Shown here piece by piece: positions 17,671 to 26,928 of a stretch of 64,000 nucleotides of DNA. This DNA comes from an uncultured Bacteroidales bacterium (GTDB taxonomy: Bacteria > Bacteroidota > Bacteroidia > Bacteroidales > UBA932): assembly GCA_944326335.1 (NCBI GenBank), contig CALVDM010000008.1, positions 23,475 to 87,474 on the forward strand, in the 5' to 3' direction. The position numbers and the translations under genes are program-made. Below the pieces are notes generated by a model, which did no database searches, was not told the origin of the DNA, and saw nothing but the letters and a program-made list of their open reading frames with translations. Every line of letters begins with the position of its first letter. The stretch's first letter is position 1.

Positions 17671-20600
17671 TTATCTTTCATTTAGAGTTTTTGCGTTTGA
17701 ACGAATTTCTGGAACAGTTTTCATATAATTTAGCTCCAATAGTTCATTTGCAACTTGTTGTCCAATTCTTGTTGGAGCTTCTTCTTGTTCTTTCTTTATC
17801 TTTTCTTCCATTTCTTTATTATAATAGGGTAGGTTTTCTAACTTTTTTTCTTTCATATATAATTTAATAGCTTCACTTGTCGTATGTTCTATTTCATGTG
17901 CAAAGTTTATAGCCATAGCTTCATAAACCGATAGCATGTTTGCAAATTCTGATATTGATCTTCTCATTGCTTTTTTCCTGTATATAGTTATATGAAAGTT
18001 GGCTTCGATTACATATGACTGGATGCTTTGTATCTTCGAAAATATTTCCCCAAACTTATTTGCAGGCATGTATGCTTTGTCAATTGTTAGAACTGTATTA
18101 TGGGGGCTGTCAATAAGTTTCATCATTTGTTCCCTGCCTGTCGGCGTTGACATTAAAGCACGGCCTAAAAGTTTGTATTCTTCAGTTGCATAGCTTGTCC
18201 AGCCTTTATCTGTTACCACGTAATGTCCGTCTTTATCCACCCACCTTTTCCCATCCGGATCGACATACCTCACCGGATTGCCGGAGCAGAACGTGTACGG
18301 GCTGACGGAATAGTATTCTTCGGCGAGCGGGTCCATGCCGGTCCAACGGACGGTGACAGGGTCGTACATCCTTGCTCCGTAGTCTATGTAAGGAACACCG
18401 AATGCAAACTGTTCCTCCTTGCCGTTGAACCGGTACCTGTTGGCGGAATCCGCAGGAGAGTCGTCGTCCCATCTGACTCCGGACGGATAGAAATTGTTGC
18501 GTTCGAGGACATTCCCGTCGTTATCCACGACTATGCGGACGCTTCCTATATGGTCGGAGACGTTATATGTTGCGGTCATGGCCTCCTGTCCTGAAGGTGC
18601 GAATCTTCCACCGTCGAACAACACGCTTTCCAATGAGTGTGTTCCGTTTCCGGAAGCATAGATGAAAGAGCCTTTGTATTCAAGTCCCGTACCGGAACCG
18701 TCTTTTACATACAGCTTGGTGCCGTCGTACAGGTGTCCGTACTTTGCTACATCACGGCCGTCCGATGAGACGGCGGATTCGAGCAGATTTTCCGGATTGT
18801 ATCTGAATCTTAGGCCGTTACGGCTGTCTTTATTTATATTGCCTCTGGCATCATATTCATAATCATAGTCCTCTGTCGTGCTGTTTTTCATGGCAGACAT
18901 TACCGTCAGTCTGTTTCCTGTATAGGAGAATGTCAGGTTTTCCGGTTCTCCGCTTTCTCCTGTCCGCGACAAGGTGAGGATATTTCCGTTAAGGTCATGT
19001 GATATCCCGTTTTCAGTGAACGAAGACGACTGAGTGCCGCCTGTATGGTGTGTCGAGGAAGTCAGTCTCGAGCATTTGTCGTATGAGAAACTGTATGCAT
19101 GTTCTCCGTTCCCGTTCTCCCAGTTCCACTCGGCGATATTCCCTGTGTATGACGGGGCTGTGTATTCCGGTGAAAAATATTCGAGGGCGGACGAGAACAG
19201 CCTGGTCCCGGCAGGAGAAACGACGTCGGATGAGGTCAGCCAGCCCTGGATGTTGTACCCTATGGTTTCTTCGTTGTCACCGAAGGACATTCCGGTCAGC
19301 TGACCGAGAGCATTGTACGAATATTCCGTCAAGGCCGGAGCGGAGCCGTTTACAGATACGGATGCCGAGACAAGCCTGTTTCTCTGGTCATAGGCAAACC
19401 CGGATATCTTCGAATCCGTACCTACAGTCTCTGTCGTGGAGATGATGTTTCCGGCGAAGTCGTATTTCGAAGACAATCTGTTCACTATGCCGTCGGAACG
19501 GCGGCTTGCCGTCTGTATGAGCCTGCCTTTACCATCGTAATAGAAGGCCCGTTCTTCGAAGTCAAAATCTTCCCGGCCGGTATCTGAAGAACTCTCGTAT
19601 ATTTTTTCGTAAGTCTTCAGCCCCTTGACCCTGTCGTCGTATGGAATTGACGAGTCTTGCGGCAGCTTGTAGACCAAAGCGGCCGGAATGCCTGCATAGG
19701 AGTCGTATCTGTATTCCGCCAAAGTCCTGAGATCCGTGTATCCTCCGTCTTCCCCGAGCATGCCGAGCCGGACTTCTGTCAGTCTGTCGAGGCTGTCATA
19801 GAAATATTTACGGCAAAGGTACGGGGAGTTTTCCGATGCCTCTGCATGTTCGTGGTCGCATGAGAGTACGAGCCGGTCCGAGGTATCGTATTGCATCGTC
19901 TTCGATGCCCCTCCCGGATATTGTATTCCCGTCACGTTTCCTCTTTTGTCATAACTGTACTTGTAGCAGTGAAGGACAATGCAGGAACTGTCTATGACTC
20001 CGTCGGCAGGTACGAGGGTCATTGCCATCGGGGTAAGCACCAGTTCTGTCCTCTTGTTTCCGTCATATACGTAGTACGTGTCGGCATACTCGTCGTCAAG
20101 CACAGTCCGCCGCATTACCGTAAGTCCGGACAAATCCTTGTATTCGATAGTGGTGACCTCGTCTTCATCCGTAGTCATGGTCTTTGTCAATGTCCCGGCC
20201 CGGTAGCAGCCGTCTACCGTGTAATGTCCGGATTCGTCTTGTCTTATCAGCGGTACTTCATTTCCCGAGTTGGTCATGTAGGCGAATCTTGTCAATTTGT
20301 CTGCCTCTCTGTATTCCCGGCCGGTATTGTATGTCGAATCGGTACGATTTAGAGGAGAATCTTCGTAGAATTTCTCGGTAAATGCGTATGTGTCTCCGTC
20401 AAATTCCTTGGAATAGTAGTCCGCCTGTTCGGCAACTGGATTTTCTCTGAGTCCGCCCGCCGACTTTGCAACATAAGGAAGATAGCTTATGGCATCGTCC
20501 CGTCCGGCCGGATCATAGAGGACGGGTCGTATGATGTCCTTGCCGGCATTCGTGTCAGGGTACAGTGAGCCGCCTCCGACATCCGTGTGCTGAATCGGCC

Positions 20601-22248
20601 TGCCAAGCCCGTCATAGTGCGTTATCTGTCGTGTCAGGCTGTTGTCATTGTGAATATTCCTTACTATGAAGTTCTCGTTCTCTACGAAGGAGGTGACAAT
20701 ATTCGAATAGCATGTGTCTTTCCCGGATATCGCTCTCCTGACATAACAGGATGTCGCGGTCGGAGTGACGCTGTATGTTTCGGATGTCGCCCCTGCTATG
20801 TTTCCCCATTTGCCTGTGTCCTCGTCATATTTCATCCACTGGTATCTGTAGATGCCGTTCCCGCCGGTAGCCGGTGATGAACTGCGGATGTCTGTCTTGC
20901 CTGACATCTCTTTCCTGTCGATGTATATGCTTCCTGGCTCGAGAACAATATTGACTGTGGATATGTTCGAATGGGCCTTGTTGAACATCTTCTTTGCATG
21001 CCGGCGGTAATACGTGGTTTTGGTCAGTGCCGGTGGCTGGTATGATATGCCGCTGCTCCCTGAAACAGGAGTCCAGTTGAGGGAGTCTGTACTGTATTCC
21101 CACCTGTACTCTATGTCAATGTCTCCGGAAACTCCTCCGGAAGCCTCCTGTACATTCCCTATTTCCTCGGGTTGTTCGACTGCCGCCACAGTCTGAAAAC
21201 CTGATATGAGTCCGCCGTCAAAAGGAAGGAATTCCACGTCAACAGTCAGGATATTCGAATAAATCTTTCTTAGTCCGTCGGAAACGCCACGGCGCAATTG
21301 CATTCCCTTGTAAACCGGTCCGATATCGAATGATGCCCTGTCTGCTCCTGTCACTATATTCCAGTCCCCGTATGAAAGCTCTCCTGGGTTGTCTTCCCAT
21401 CCAGTTTCAGTGCTTTCCCGGTATTCCCACCATACTGTCGCATTTTCAGCCGTGTTGTAAGGGTATAGCCAGTCATCTCCGTTGGTCCATACTTTCCCGG
21501 AGTTTCCTTCGATAACAGTTGAACGGTCGTAGTTTTCTCCTCCTGTATCTTCATCATAGATGTAGATGTCGGAAACTGTGGTTCCATCGTCGTGCATGTG
21601 CCTGACGGACAGTTTTTTCGACCATGGCCTTTCAGAACTGTCCCAGTCTGCCATAGTGCCATGCAGTGTAAGAGAGAAATCCATGACATCCTGAGAAAGT
21701 GTGAGCAGGAACCAGTTCTCTCCCCGCTCGTTCATCTGCCGCCTGAAGGTGACGGCACCTGAAGGAACGGATGTGTAAGATTTCAATGTAGTGTAATATT
21801 CATCCCAAGTCGGGTCATAGAATTTGGTGAATTGGGATATTTCCACAGCAATGCTGTCTTGTGTATATGAAGTCAAATCAATAGGGTCATCTTCAGCAGT
21901 GCATATATATGCCGTGACGGTGTTTGAATATGCTGTCTGCGTCCCGTCTGTAGCCTTTCTCCTGAAAGACGTCTCTGCATTGATTGTGGCGGAATACTCT
22001 TTGCCGGAAGCGGATATGGTTTGCCATGTTCCGCTTCCGCTTTTCTTTTCCCATGTATATGAGATGTTTTCATTGCCTCCGGAAGCATCCTTGATGTTGC
22101 ATAGTATCGCTGTGCGGTTTAGTCCTACAATCTGGGTATATCCGATTCTGCCTCCGAGTAGGACGTCCGTTTCTTCAGCATATCCTGTCAGGCAGGTGCA
22201 AAGGGCAAGAAGTAGGGCAGTGATGTATGTGGTGCGATGTCTTTTCAT
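17671..22248 (-). CDS. Exported RHS-repeat polymorphic toxin with M91-like metallopeptidase tip
   Basis: A 1525-residue protein. A Sec signal peptide (about 1-24) is followed by repeated Ig/PKD-like modules (about 30-525; repeats of SYTWEKKSGSGTW and YRWEYSTDSLNW type), a DUF6443-like segment opening with RQITHYDGLGRPIQH (about 530-650), YD repeats (about 770-1240) and the Bacteroidota RHS core (YGARMYDPVTVRWTGMDPLA...YVDPDG, ending with DPDG at 1330-1333). The last 190 residues are an AT-rich tip domain with STPTGREQMMKLIDS and HEIEH at 1451-1455, then NELLELNYMKTVPEIRS. This order resembles the M91 (NleD-like) effector peptidase family. No PAAR or VgrG is present; export appears Sec-dependent. 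It lies 2 nt from the upstream RHS gene and 3 nt from family C. Confidence 0.85.
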   Translation of the reverse strand: MKRHRTTYITALLLALCTCLTGYAEETDVLLGGRIGYTQIVGLNRTAILCNIKDASGGNENISYTWEKKSGSGTWQTISASGKEYSATINAETSFRRKATDGTQTAYSNTVTAYICTAEDDPIDLTSYTQDSIAVEISQFTKFYDPTWDEYYTTLKSYTSVPSGAVTFRRQMNERGENWFLLTLSQDVMDFSLTLHGTMADWDSSERPWSKKLSVRHMHDDGTTVSDIYIYDEDTGGENYDRSTVIEGNSGKVWTNGDDWLYPYNTAENATVWWEYRESTETGWEDNPGELSYGDWNIVTGADRASFDIGPVYKGMQLRRGVSDGLRKIYSNILTVDVEFLPFDGGLISGFQTVAAVEQPEEIGNVQEASGGVSGDIDIEYRWEYSTDSLNWTPVSGSSGISYQPPALTKTTYYRRHAKKMFNKAHSNISTVNIVLEPGSIYIDRKEMSGKTDIRSSSPATGGNGIYRYQWMKYDEDTGKWGNIAGATSETYSVTPTATSCYVRRAISGKDTCYSNIVTSFVENENFIVRNIHNDNSLTRQITHYDGLGRPIQHTDVGGGSLYPDTNAGKDIIRPVLYDPAGRDDAISYLPYVAKSAGGLRENPVAEQADYYSKEFDGDTYAFTEKFYEDSPLNRTDSTYNTGREYREADKLTRFAYMTNSGNEVPLIRQDESGHYTVDGCYRAGTLTKTMTTDEDEVTTIEYKDLSGLTVMRRTVLDDEYADTYYVYDGNKRTELVLTPMAMTLVPADGVIDSSCIVLHCYKYSYDKRGNVTGIQYPGGASKTMQYDTSDRLVLSCDHEHAEASENSPYLCRKYFYDSLDRLTEVRLGMLGEDGGYTDLRTLAEYRYDSYAGIPAALVYKLPQDSSIPYDDRVKGLKTYEKIYESSSDTGREDFDFEERAFYYDGKGRLIQTASRRSDGIVNRLSSKYDFAGNIISTTETVGTDSKISGFAYDQRNRLVSASVSVNGSAPALTEYSYNALGQLTGMSFGDNEETIGYNIQGWLTSSDVVSPAGTRLFSSALEYFSPEYTAPSYTGNIAEWNWENGNGEHAYSFSYDKCSRLTSSTHHTGGTQSSSFTENGISHDLNGNILTLSRTGESGEPENLTFSYTGNRLTVMSAMKNSTTEDYDYEYDARGNINKDSRNGLRFRYNPENLLESAVSSDGRDVAKYGHLYDGTKLYVKDGSGTGLEYKGSFIYASGNGTHSLESVLFDGGRFAPSGQEAMTATYNVSDHIGSVRIVVDNDGNVLERNNFYPSGVRWDDDSPADSANRYRFNGKEEQFAFGVPYIDYGARMYDPVTVRWTGMDPLAEEYYSVSPYTFCSGNPVRYVDPDGKRWVDKDGHYVVTDKGWTSYATEEYKLLGRALMSTPTGREQMMKLIDSPHNTVLTIDKAYMPANKFGEIFSKIQSIQSYVIEANFHITIYRKKAMRRSISEFANMLSVYEAMAINFAHEIEHTTSEAIKLYMKEKKLENLPYYNKEMEEKIKKEQEEAPTRIGQQVANELLELNYMKTVPEIRSNAKTLNER

Positions 22249-22250
22249 GA

Positions 22251-25202
22251 TTATTCCTCCTTCTTGAAGTTATATTGGTATGACTCTACAAGTTTTCCTT
22301 TGTCATCTTTTACTGAAACCAGTTTCCCATCATCATCGTATTCGTAGTATATTGCCTTACCTGAAGGGTCTGTGATTTTGGTTATCCCGATAAAAGGTGA
22401 GTATTCGAACAATGTGGAGAGTGTCTCAGGAATCGAAAGCAGGGATTCTTCTTGTGTCGGGCTGAAATATCCGCCAAGGGGAACTTCCGGTGCATTTTCA
22501 AGCCCTGAAATAGAGGTAAGCAGAGATAATGATGTCAGATTCTCTATTCTGGCTATAGGATAGAGTCCGCCGTAACCCCAGATATATGCGGTTTTCTTTC
22601 CTCCTCTTTCTTCCACCAATACAGGATTCCCGAGACCGTCCCGCTCGAGGACTTCGATTTCAGTCTCATAATCACTGTCTGCAGTGGTAGTTACGAGTTC
22701 TGATGTTTCGTACTGTGCTTTGTCGGTCTTTTCATACAGATATTTTCCTGAGTTTGAAAATTTGTTATACAGATACCGGTCATCGAAAAGGTAATATTCA
22801 TCGGTGAGATCTGATATTTTGCTGCTGTGGGACAGTGGCAGGGCAAACTGTTTTGTGTCTGCCATCCCTGCTTCATCGGCATTGTACTCCGATGCCTTCT
22901 TGTCTGACAGATATATTGTCCGCTCAATGTAGTATCTTCCGTTCCCGTCGGAGGTACGTTCGTAGATTTTCTGTCCTGCATTATTGTACCCGAACACTGT
23001 CGTGTCGGTAACTGTCCCTCCTTCGAGAAATGCCGTGGCTATTTTTTTCTCAGGGTAGAGACTGTAATCGCAAAGTATGTCATAAACATACGAAGAATTC
23101 ATAGCTACCTGAAGTACAGTGGCTTCGACTGAATCTGTGGATATATATTCATATCGCTCATCCGAGACTATGGCGCTGTCTCTGTACATGCTCATCCTGA
23201 GAAGCCTGCCTCTCCTGCTGTCCTGGGACAGCCGCAAGTCCATAAGTTTGTCCACAAATGCGTTTTCCGTCACTTCGATGTAATAGGAAAGCCCGGTATC
23301 TCCTGCATCCATATCCGGGTATGACTCGAAATCTGTGAATGCGTATGCAGTGGTGCCGCCTCCAGAGACTTTTTCCTCGACTCTTGAATAGCCTATATGC
23401 GATCTGTCTGTAGAATATTGGGTCAGGTCCGTGATTGAGCGTTGTGCAAAAGTGAATTCTTCGAAAATTTCTGTTCCGTCATGAGGCCGTAAGGCTTTAT
23501 ATGAAATATTATAAAGAGGTATATGCAGCAGTGTCCCGGAACTTTTGCCGTCTTCTGTCTCATATACATATTCTCTTGTCGTGTACGAATCTTCGGAAGC
23601 GAAGTCTGTGATTTTCCTTATTCTGACCCCTCCTGCTTCACCTTCAGGCACATCTTTAAGTTCTATTTTGTAGGACGGTGCTTCGCGCGTCACGAGTCGG
23701 CTGTATCTGTGCGGCTCATACTCGAATTCTGTCCATCCCTGTGTTGGATATACGATTTTCCTGAGCATTCCTCTTTCAGAGTATTCGGAATCGGGTGCCC
23801 GGTTGTCGTCCTGGATGGGCCAGACGTATGCGTTTACCCCCGCATTCTCAGGTATTATCTCATTAGGGTTATCAGTGGAGTCAAGACTGTTCCAGTATCC
23901 CCAATGGTCGATTCCATAATGCCCGAGATATGGGAACGGGGTGTCCTCTCCATAATACGACATTATATATGCCCCTTCACCGGACAGGTTTACTTTTTTT
24001 AGCATCAATTCCGGATTGCCTCCGCTTTTCCCGTATGCATATTCCATGGTACAGGTTTTTATTTTTTTTGAATCTTGTCCTGACGGTGAATAGCAGAACG
24101 AGATTGAATCCAGTTTCAGACGCGGATAAGAACTCAACATTGTATCATAGTGTTCTATTTCTCTCCTGCTGTATGTGAAAGATATGTTGAAATCCCCGAT
24201 TTCTATTTTCTCCAAAGTGTTCACGAATGTCACCGGTCCGGCCGAAGTCCAGCCTGGAATGACGAATTCCCCATTTGCACTGGCGACGTATCTTCCTACA
24301 GGGATGGTCGGCGACTGTATCGGATAGGCTTGCCCGTATGTGAATTGCACCTCTCGTCCGTCGGGTGCCTTTATCGCTGAAATAAGATAATTGACAGGAT
24401 AATCGGCATCTCCTTCATCATTTGCCATGAATTCGTATGCGCTTTGTTCGTAATCCATCTTATAGCCGTTTCCAAACGTATATTCATACCCGTCTCCTGT
24501 GAGTATCTTGAATATCGGGCATCGGGTATCCGATTTGTCGGTTTCTATCGTGATTTCGCCTTTGGGCACATTGGATTCTATGACAGTAGCCTTGCCGTCG
24601 ATATCGAAAATGAATCTGCCGGAATATCCCGGAAAACGGAAAGTATATATGTCGGATGCAGTTTCGTAAAATTCGCGCGGGTTGGCGGAATAGTATGGTA
24701 TGTCATAGCTGAAATCGTGGAAGTTGTCCATACTCACAGGGGTTATTTCCACAAATGCATTCTTCACGACTTCATGCCTGTCAGAGTCTTTCGCGAGATA
24801 GTCATATCCTTTCAGTTGGTGGGCGTGGTTTGACATCAGTGTGCTTTTTTCGTCCGGTATGCCTCTGACCTCCCGCGTAATCATGCCTCCGCATTCCAGA
24901 TGCCATCCGATACCGGTCATGCCGGAAAGTACATTCGGCATGTAGCCGTTCGACGCATAGACAAGCGACACCGGCAACTCGAAGTCGTTGTCTTTGTAAG
25001 TGTATATAGGAATACCGACATTTACTGTCCCGGTATAAAGTCCGGGTTTGTCTCCTCCATATTTCATGAAATTCCATGATTCAGGAGAGGCGATGACGAC
25101 ATCTCCGTCTTTGATATTTTGGGCAGTTGCCAGTCCCGGATACAGAGTCAGGAAGGCAGAAAAGATACCTGTAAGAAAAAAGAGTTGAGAAAGATGGCTC
25201 AT
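22251..25202 (-). CDS. Exported RHS/YD-repeat shell protein (TcB/SpvB-like), no toxin tip
   Basis: A 983-residue protein when started at ATG 25202, which yields a signal peptide (SHLSQLFFLTGIFSAFLTL, cleaved near ATAQ); the longer frame from 25373 is rejected because it has a basic, non-signal leader across the promoter region. The N-terminal part (about 30-110) has the SpvB/RHS opening PVSLVYASNGYMPNVLSGMTGIGWHLECGGMITR (given here by its key words GIGWHLECGG). YD-type repeats occupy the C-terminal third, ending YEYDDDGKLVSVKDDKGKLV. There is no RHS core or tip. Paired with the adjacent toxin gene it recalls the TcB-TcC division of one RHS cage into two chains. Confidence 0.82.
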   Translation of the reverse strand: MSHLSQLFFLTGIFSAFLTLYPGLATAQNIKDGDVVIASPESWNFMKYGGDKPGLYTGTVNVGIPIYTYKDNDFELPVSLVYASNGYMPNVLSGMTGIGWHLECGGMITREVRGIPDEKSTLMSNHAHQLKGYDYLAKDSDRHEVVKNAFVEITPVSMDNFHDFSYDIPYYSANPREFYETASDIYTFRFPGYSGRFIFDIDGKATVIESNVPKGEITIETDKSDTRCPIFKILTGDGYEYTFGNGYKMDYEQSAYEFMANDEGDADYPVNYLISAIKAPDGREVQFTYGQAYPIQSPTIPVGRYVASANGEFVIPGWTSAGPVTFVNTLEKIEIGDFNISFTYSRREIEHYDTMLSSYPRLKLDSISFCYSPSGQDSKKIKTCTMEYAYGKSGGNPELMLKKVNLSGEGAYIMSYYGEDTPFPYLGHYGIDHWGYWNSLDSTDNPNEIIPENAGVNAYVWPIQDDNRAPDSEYSERGMLRKIVYPTQGWTEFEYEPHRYSRLVTREAPSYKIELKDVPEGEAGGVRIRKITDFASEDSYTTREYVYETEDGKSSGTLLHIPLYNISYKALRPHDGTEIFEEFTFAQRSITDLTQYSTDRSHIGYSRVEEKVSGGGTTAYAFTDFESYPDMDAGDTGLSYYIEVTENAFVDKLMDLRLSQDSRRGRLLRMSMYRDSAIVSDERYEYISTDSVEATVLQVAMNSSYVYDILCDYSLYPEKKIATAFLEGGTVTDTTVFGYNNAGQKIYERTSDGNGRYYIERTIYLSDKKASEYNADEAGMADTKQFALPLSHSSKISDLTDEYYLFDDRYLYNKFSNSGKYLYEKTDKAQYETSELVTTTADSDYETEIEVLERDGLGNPVLVEERGGKKTAYIWGYGGLYPIARIENLTSLSLLTSISGLENAPEVPLGGYFSPTQEESLLSIPETLSTLFEYSPFIGITKITDPSGKAIYYEYDDDGKLVSVKDDKGKLVESYQYNFKKEE

Positions 25203-25211
25203 GACCGCTTG

Positions 25212-25223
25212 TTGGTTAACCAG
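25212..25223. promoter_or_regulatory. Putative FadR/GntR-type operator in front of the RHS operon
   Basis: TTGGTTAACCAG contains a perfect 10-bp palindrome (TGGTTAACCA). It lies 9 nt upstream of the RHS shell ATG and, on the minus strand, 11 nt downstream of a weak -7 element (TAAATTTA, 25242 to 25235). Sequence and placement match the operators at 25349 and 47335. GntR/FadR proteins bind TGGTnnnACCA-like sites; binding here is inferred. Confidence 0.5.
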
Positions 25224-25307
25224 TTTGTATTGCGTAAATTTAAGAATAAAAAAACATAATCGCAGGAAAAGGTTTGTAAAAAAATCGAAACAGTTCTTGT
25301 GGCGGGC

Positions 25308-25337
25308 TTTGATTATTAAAAAAGATTCATATCTTTG
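25308..25337 (+). promoter_or_regulatory. Promoter of the alginate utilisation operon
   Basis: TTTG at 25308-25311 and TATCTTTG at 25330-25337 are separated by 18 nt, a good Bacteroidota promoter. It reads into the esterase gene whose ATG is at 25386. A palindromic operator begins 11 nt downstream of the -7 box, over or just past the expected transcription start. The whole stretch 25203-25385 otherwise has no gene. Confidence 0.75.
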
Positions 25338-25348
25338 CAAGAGCGAAA

Positions 25349-25360
25349 TTGGTTTACCAA
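25349..25360. promoter_or_regulatory. Putative GntR operator of the alginate operon
   Basis: TTGGTTTACCAA is an inverted repeat of TTGGT with a 2-nt centre, matching the FadR-subfamily operator form. Its position just downstream of the -7 box fits repression by roadblock or promoter occlusion, relieved by an alginate-derived metabolite. The GntR gene at 49779 is the likely binder. Confidence 0.6.
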
Positions 25361-25385
25361 TCTGGCTGACCAAAACAATAAAGAT

Positions 25386-26897
25386 ATGAGAAGCATAATG
25401 ACCACATTCCTGTTGATGACACTATGTATGCTGCCGCTTGCCGCGGATATCCATGCGGCAGAGCAAGGGCCTGTGGCGGATGGTCCCGCCCTGCGTACTG
25501 CATCCCTGTTCTGTGACAACATGGTCTTCCAGCAGAACACCTCTGCCGCCATCTGGGGATGGGGAGAGCCCGGAGATACGGTCTCTGTGACCACGTCGTG
25601 GGACGGCAGAAGATACACTGCCGGAATCCCGACCGGGGGGGGGTGCGATAAATGGCTTGTAGAAGTAGACACTCCTGATGCAGGAGGGCCGTACAGGGTC
25701 GACATAACCTCCGGTAAAGACACCGTAACACTGAAAAATGTCCTCGTAGGCGAGGTATGGATATGCAGCGGCCAGTCCAACATGGCCATGCCGGTAAGGG
25801 GGTACACCGGCCAGCCTGTGGCAGGGGCGATGCAGACTGTCCTCGAGGCTCCGGTCTATGAAGACCGCATCAGGATATTCAATGTAGCCAAGGACTCGAG
25901 CAGTGTCATCAGGGAAGATTGCTCCGGGAAGTGGTACAAATCATCTTCGTCGGTTGTCGCCAAGACATCTGCCGTGGCATACGGCTTTGCCGTGAGGCTC
26001 ACAGAGGCACTCGGAGTTCCGGTGGGCATTGTCGTAAGCGCATACGGAGGCACGAAAATAGAGGCGTGGACTCCTGCCGATGCACTTGAAGCCTCTCTTG
26101 AAGGGGTGCTCTCCGAGCGCGAAATCGAGAAAAAACTCGCTGTAAGGAATACCGGCAGGAAGAAGCCGGACCAGGCAAGTACCCTGTATAACGCCATGAT
26201 AAGCCCTCTCGCGCCGTTTGCCGCCAAGGGCTTCCTCTGGTACCAGGGCTGCTCGAACAGACGCGATTACACCCACTACGACAAGATGCAGACAGCAATG
26301 GTGTCCGAGTGGCGCAAGGCATGGCACGACGGGGATGACGACATGCTTTTCGCGTTTGTCACCATAGCGCCGTATTCATACGGTGATTCGTCTGACGATA
26401 CAAGAGCCTATTTTGTAGAAAACCAGCTCAAATCACTTGAAACGATACCGAACAGTCTCGCCGTGGTTTCCGAAGACTCCGGCGAGGAGTTCTGCATACA
26501 CCCTCGGCACAAGGACCGGGTGGCCGACAGGCTGGCGTGGAATATTCTTGTAGCGGACTACGGCTTCTCAGGCATCCCTGCAGGGTGGCCGGAAGCGGTG
26601 CGGAGCGAAGTGCATGACGGGGTTGTCACTATCTGGTTCGACAATGTGAAGTTCGGACTTTGCCCGACATACGGGGAGCCGGTCAAGGGCTTCGAGCTCG
26701 CCGGCAGGGACAGGGTGTTCCATGAGGCGGAGGCTGTCGTGAAAAGAGACCCGTTCCGTGTGGAAGTCAGCAGCGACATGGTGAAGGCTCCTGTAGCGGC
26801 ACGTTATTCATTCAGGAATTTCATCGAATCCAACCTGACAGATTTGACAGGGGCGCCGGTCCCTCCATTCAGGACCGACGACTGGTCTCGTGAATAA
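25386..26897 (+). CDS. SASA-family carbohydrate O-acetylesterase (sialate O-acetylesterase-like)
   Basis: A 503-residue secreted esterase with start at ATG 25386 (signal peptide RSIMTTFLLMTLCMLPLAA); the frame is open further upstream but runs through the operator. The catalytic Ser is S131 in CSGQSNM; the block WYQGCSN replaces the usual WYQGESN glutamate with Cys; the catalytic His is H372 in CIHPRHK. SASA/SGNH enzymes remove O-acetyl groups from sugars. As the first gene of an alginate operon it more likely removes acetyl groups from mannuronate residues than from sialic acid; that is inference from context. SusC starts 31 nt downstream. Confidence 0.85.
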   Translation: MRSIMTTFLLMTLCMLPLAADIHAAEQGPVADGPALRTASLFCDNMVFQQNTSAAIWGWGEPGDTVSVTTSWDGRRYTAGIPTGGGCDKWLVEVDTPDAGGPYRVDITSGKDTVTLKNVLVGEVWICSGQSNMAMPVRGYTGQPVAGAMQTVLEAPVYEDRIRIFNVAKDSSSVIREDCSGKWYKSSSSVVAKTSAVAYGFAVRLTEALGVPVGIVVSAYGGTKIEAWTPADALEASLEGVLSEREIEKKLAVRNTGRKKPDQASTLYNAMISPLAPFAAKGFLWYQGCSNRRDYTHYDKMQTAMVSEWRKAWHDGDDDMLFAFVTIAPYSYGDSSDDTRAYFVENQLKSLETIPNSLAVVSEDSGEEFCIHPRHKDRVADRLAWNILVADYGFSGIPAGWPEAVRSEVHDGVVTIWFDNVKFGLCPTYGEPVKGFELAGRDRVFHEAEAVVKRDPFRVEVSSDMVKAPVAARYSFRNFIESNLTDLTGAPVPPFRTDDWSRE

Positions 26898-26928
26898 CCA
26901 TATATATTAATGCTAAAAAATCGATTCT

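Noticed and set aside
13930-25202. Composite transposon or integrative element carrying the RHS island
   Set aside because: No integrase, transposase, tRNA attachment site or flanking repeats were seen; the two direct repeats are internal gene duplications.
25203-25373. N-terminal extension of the RHS shell gene up to 25373
   Set aside because: It would place a basic leader ahead of a good signal peptide and cover the operator and promoter of the divergent operon; the ATG at 25202 is better.
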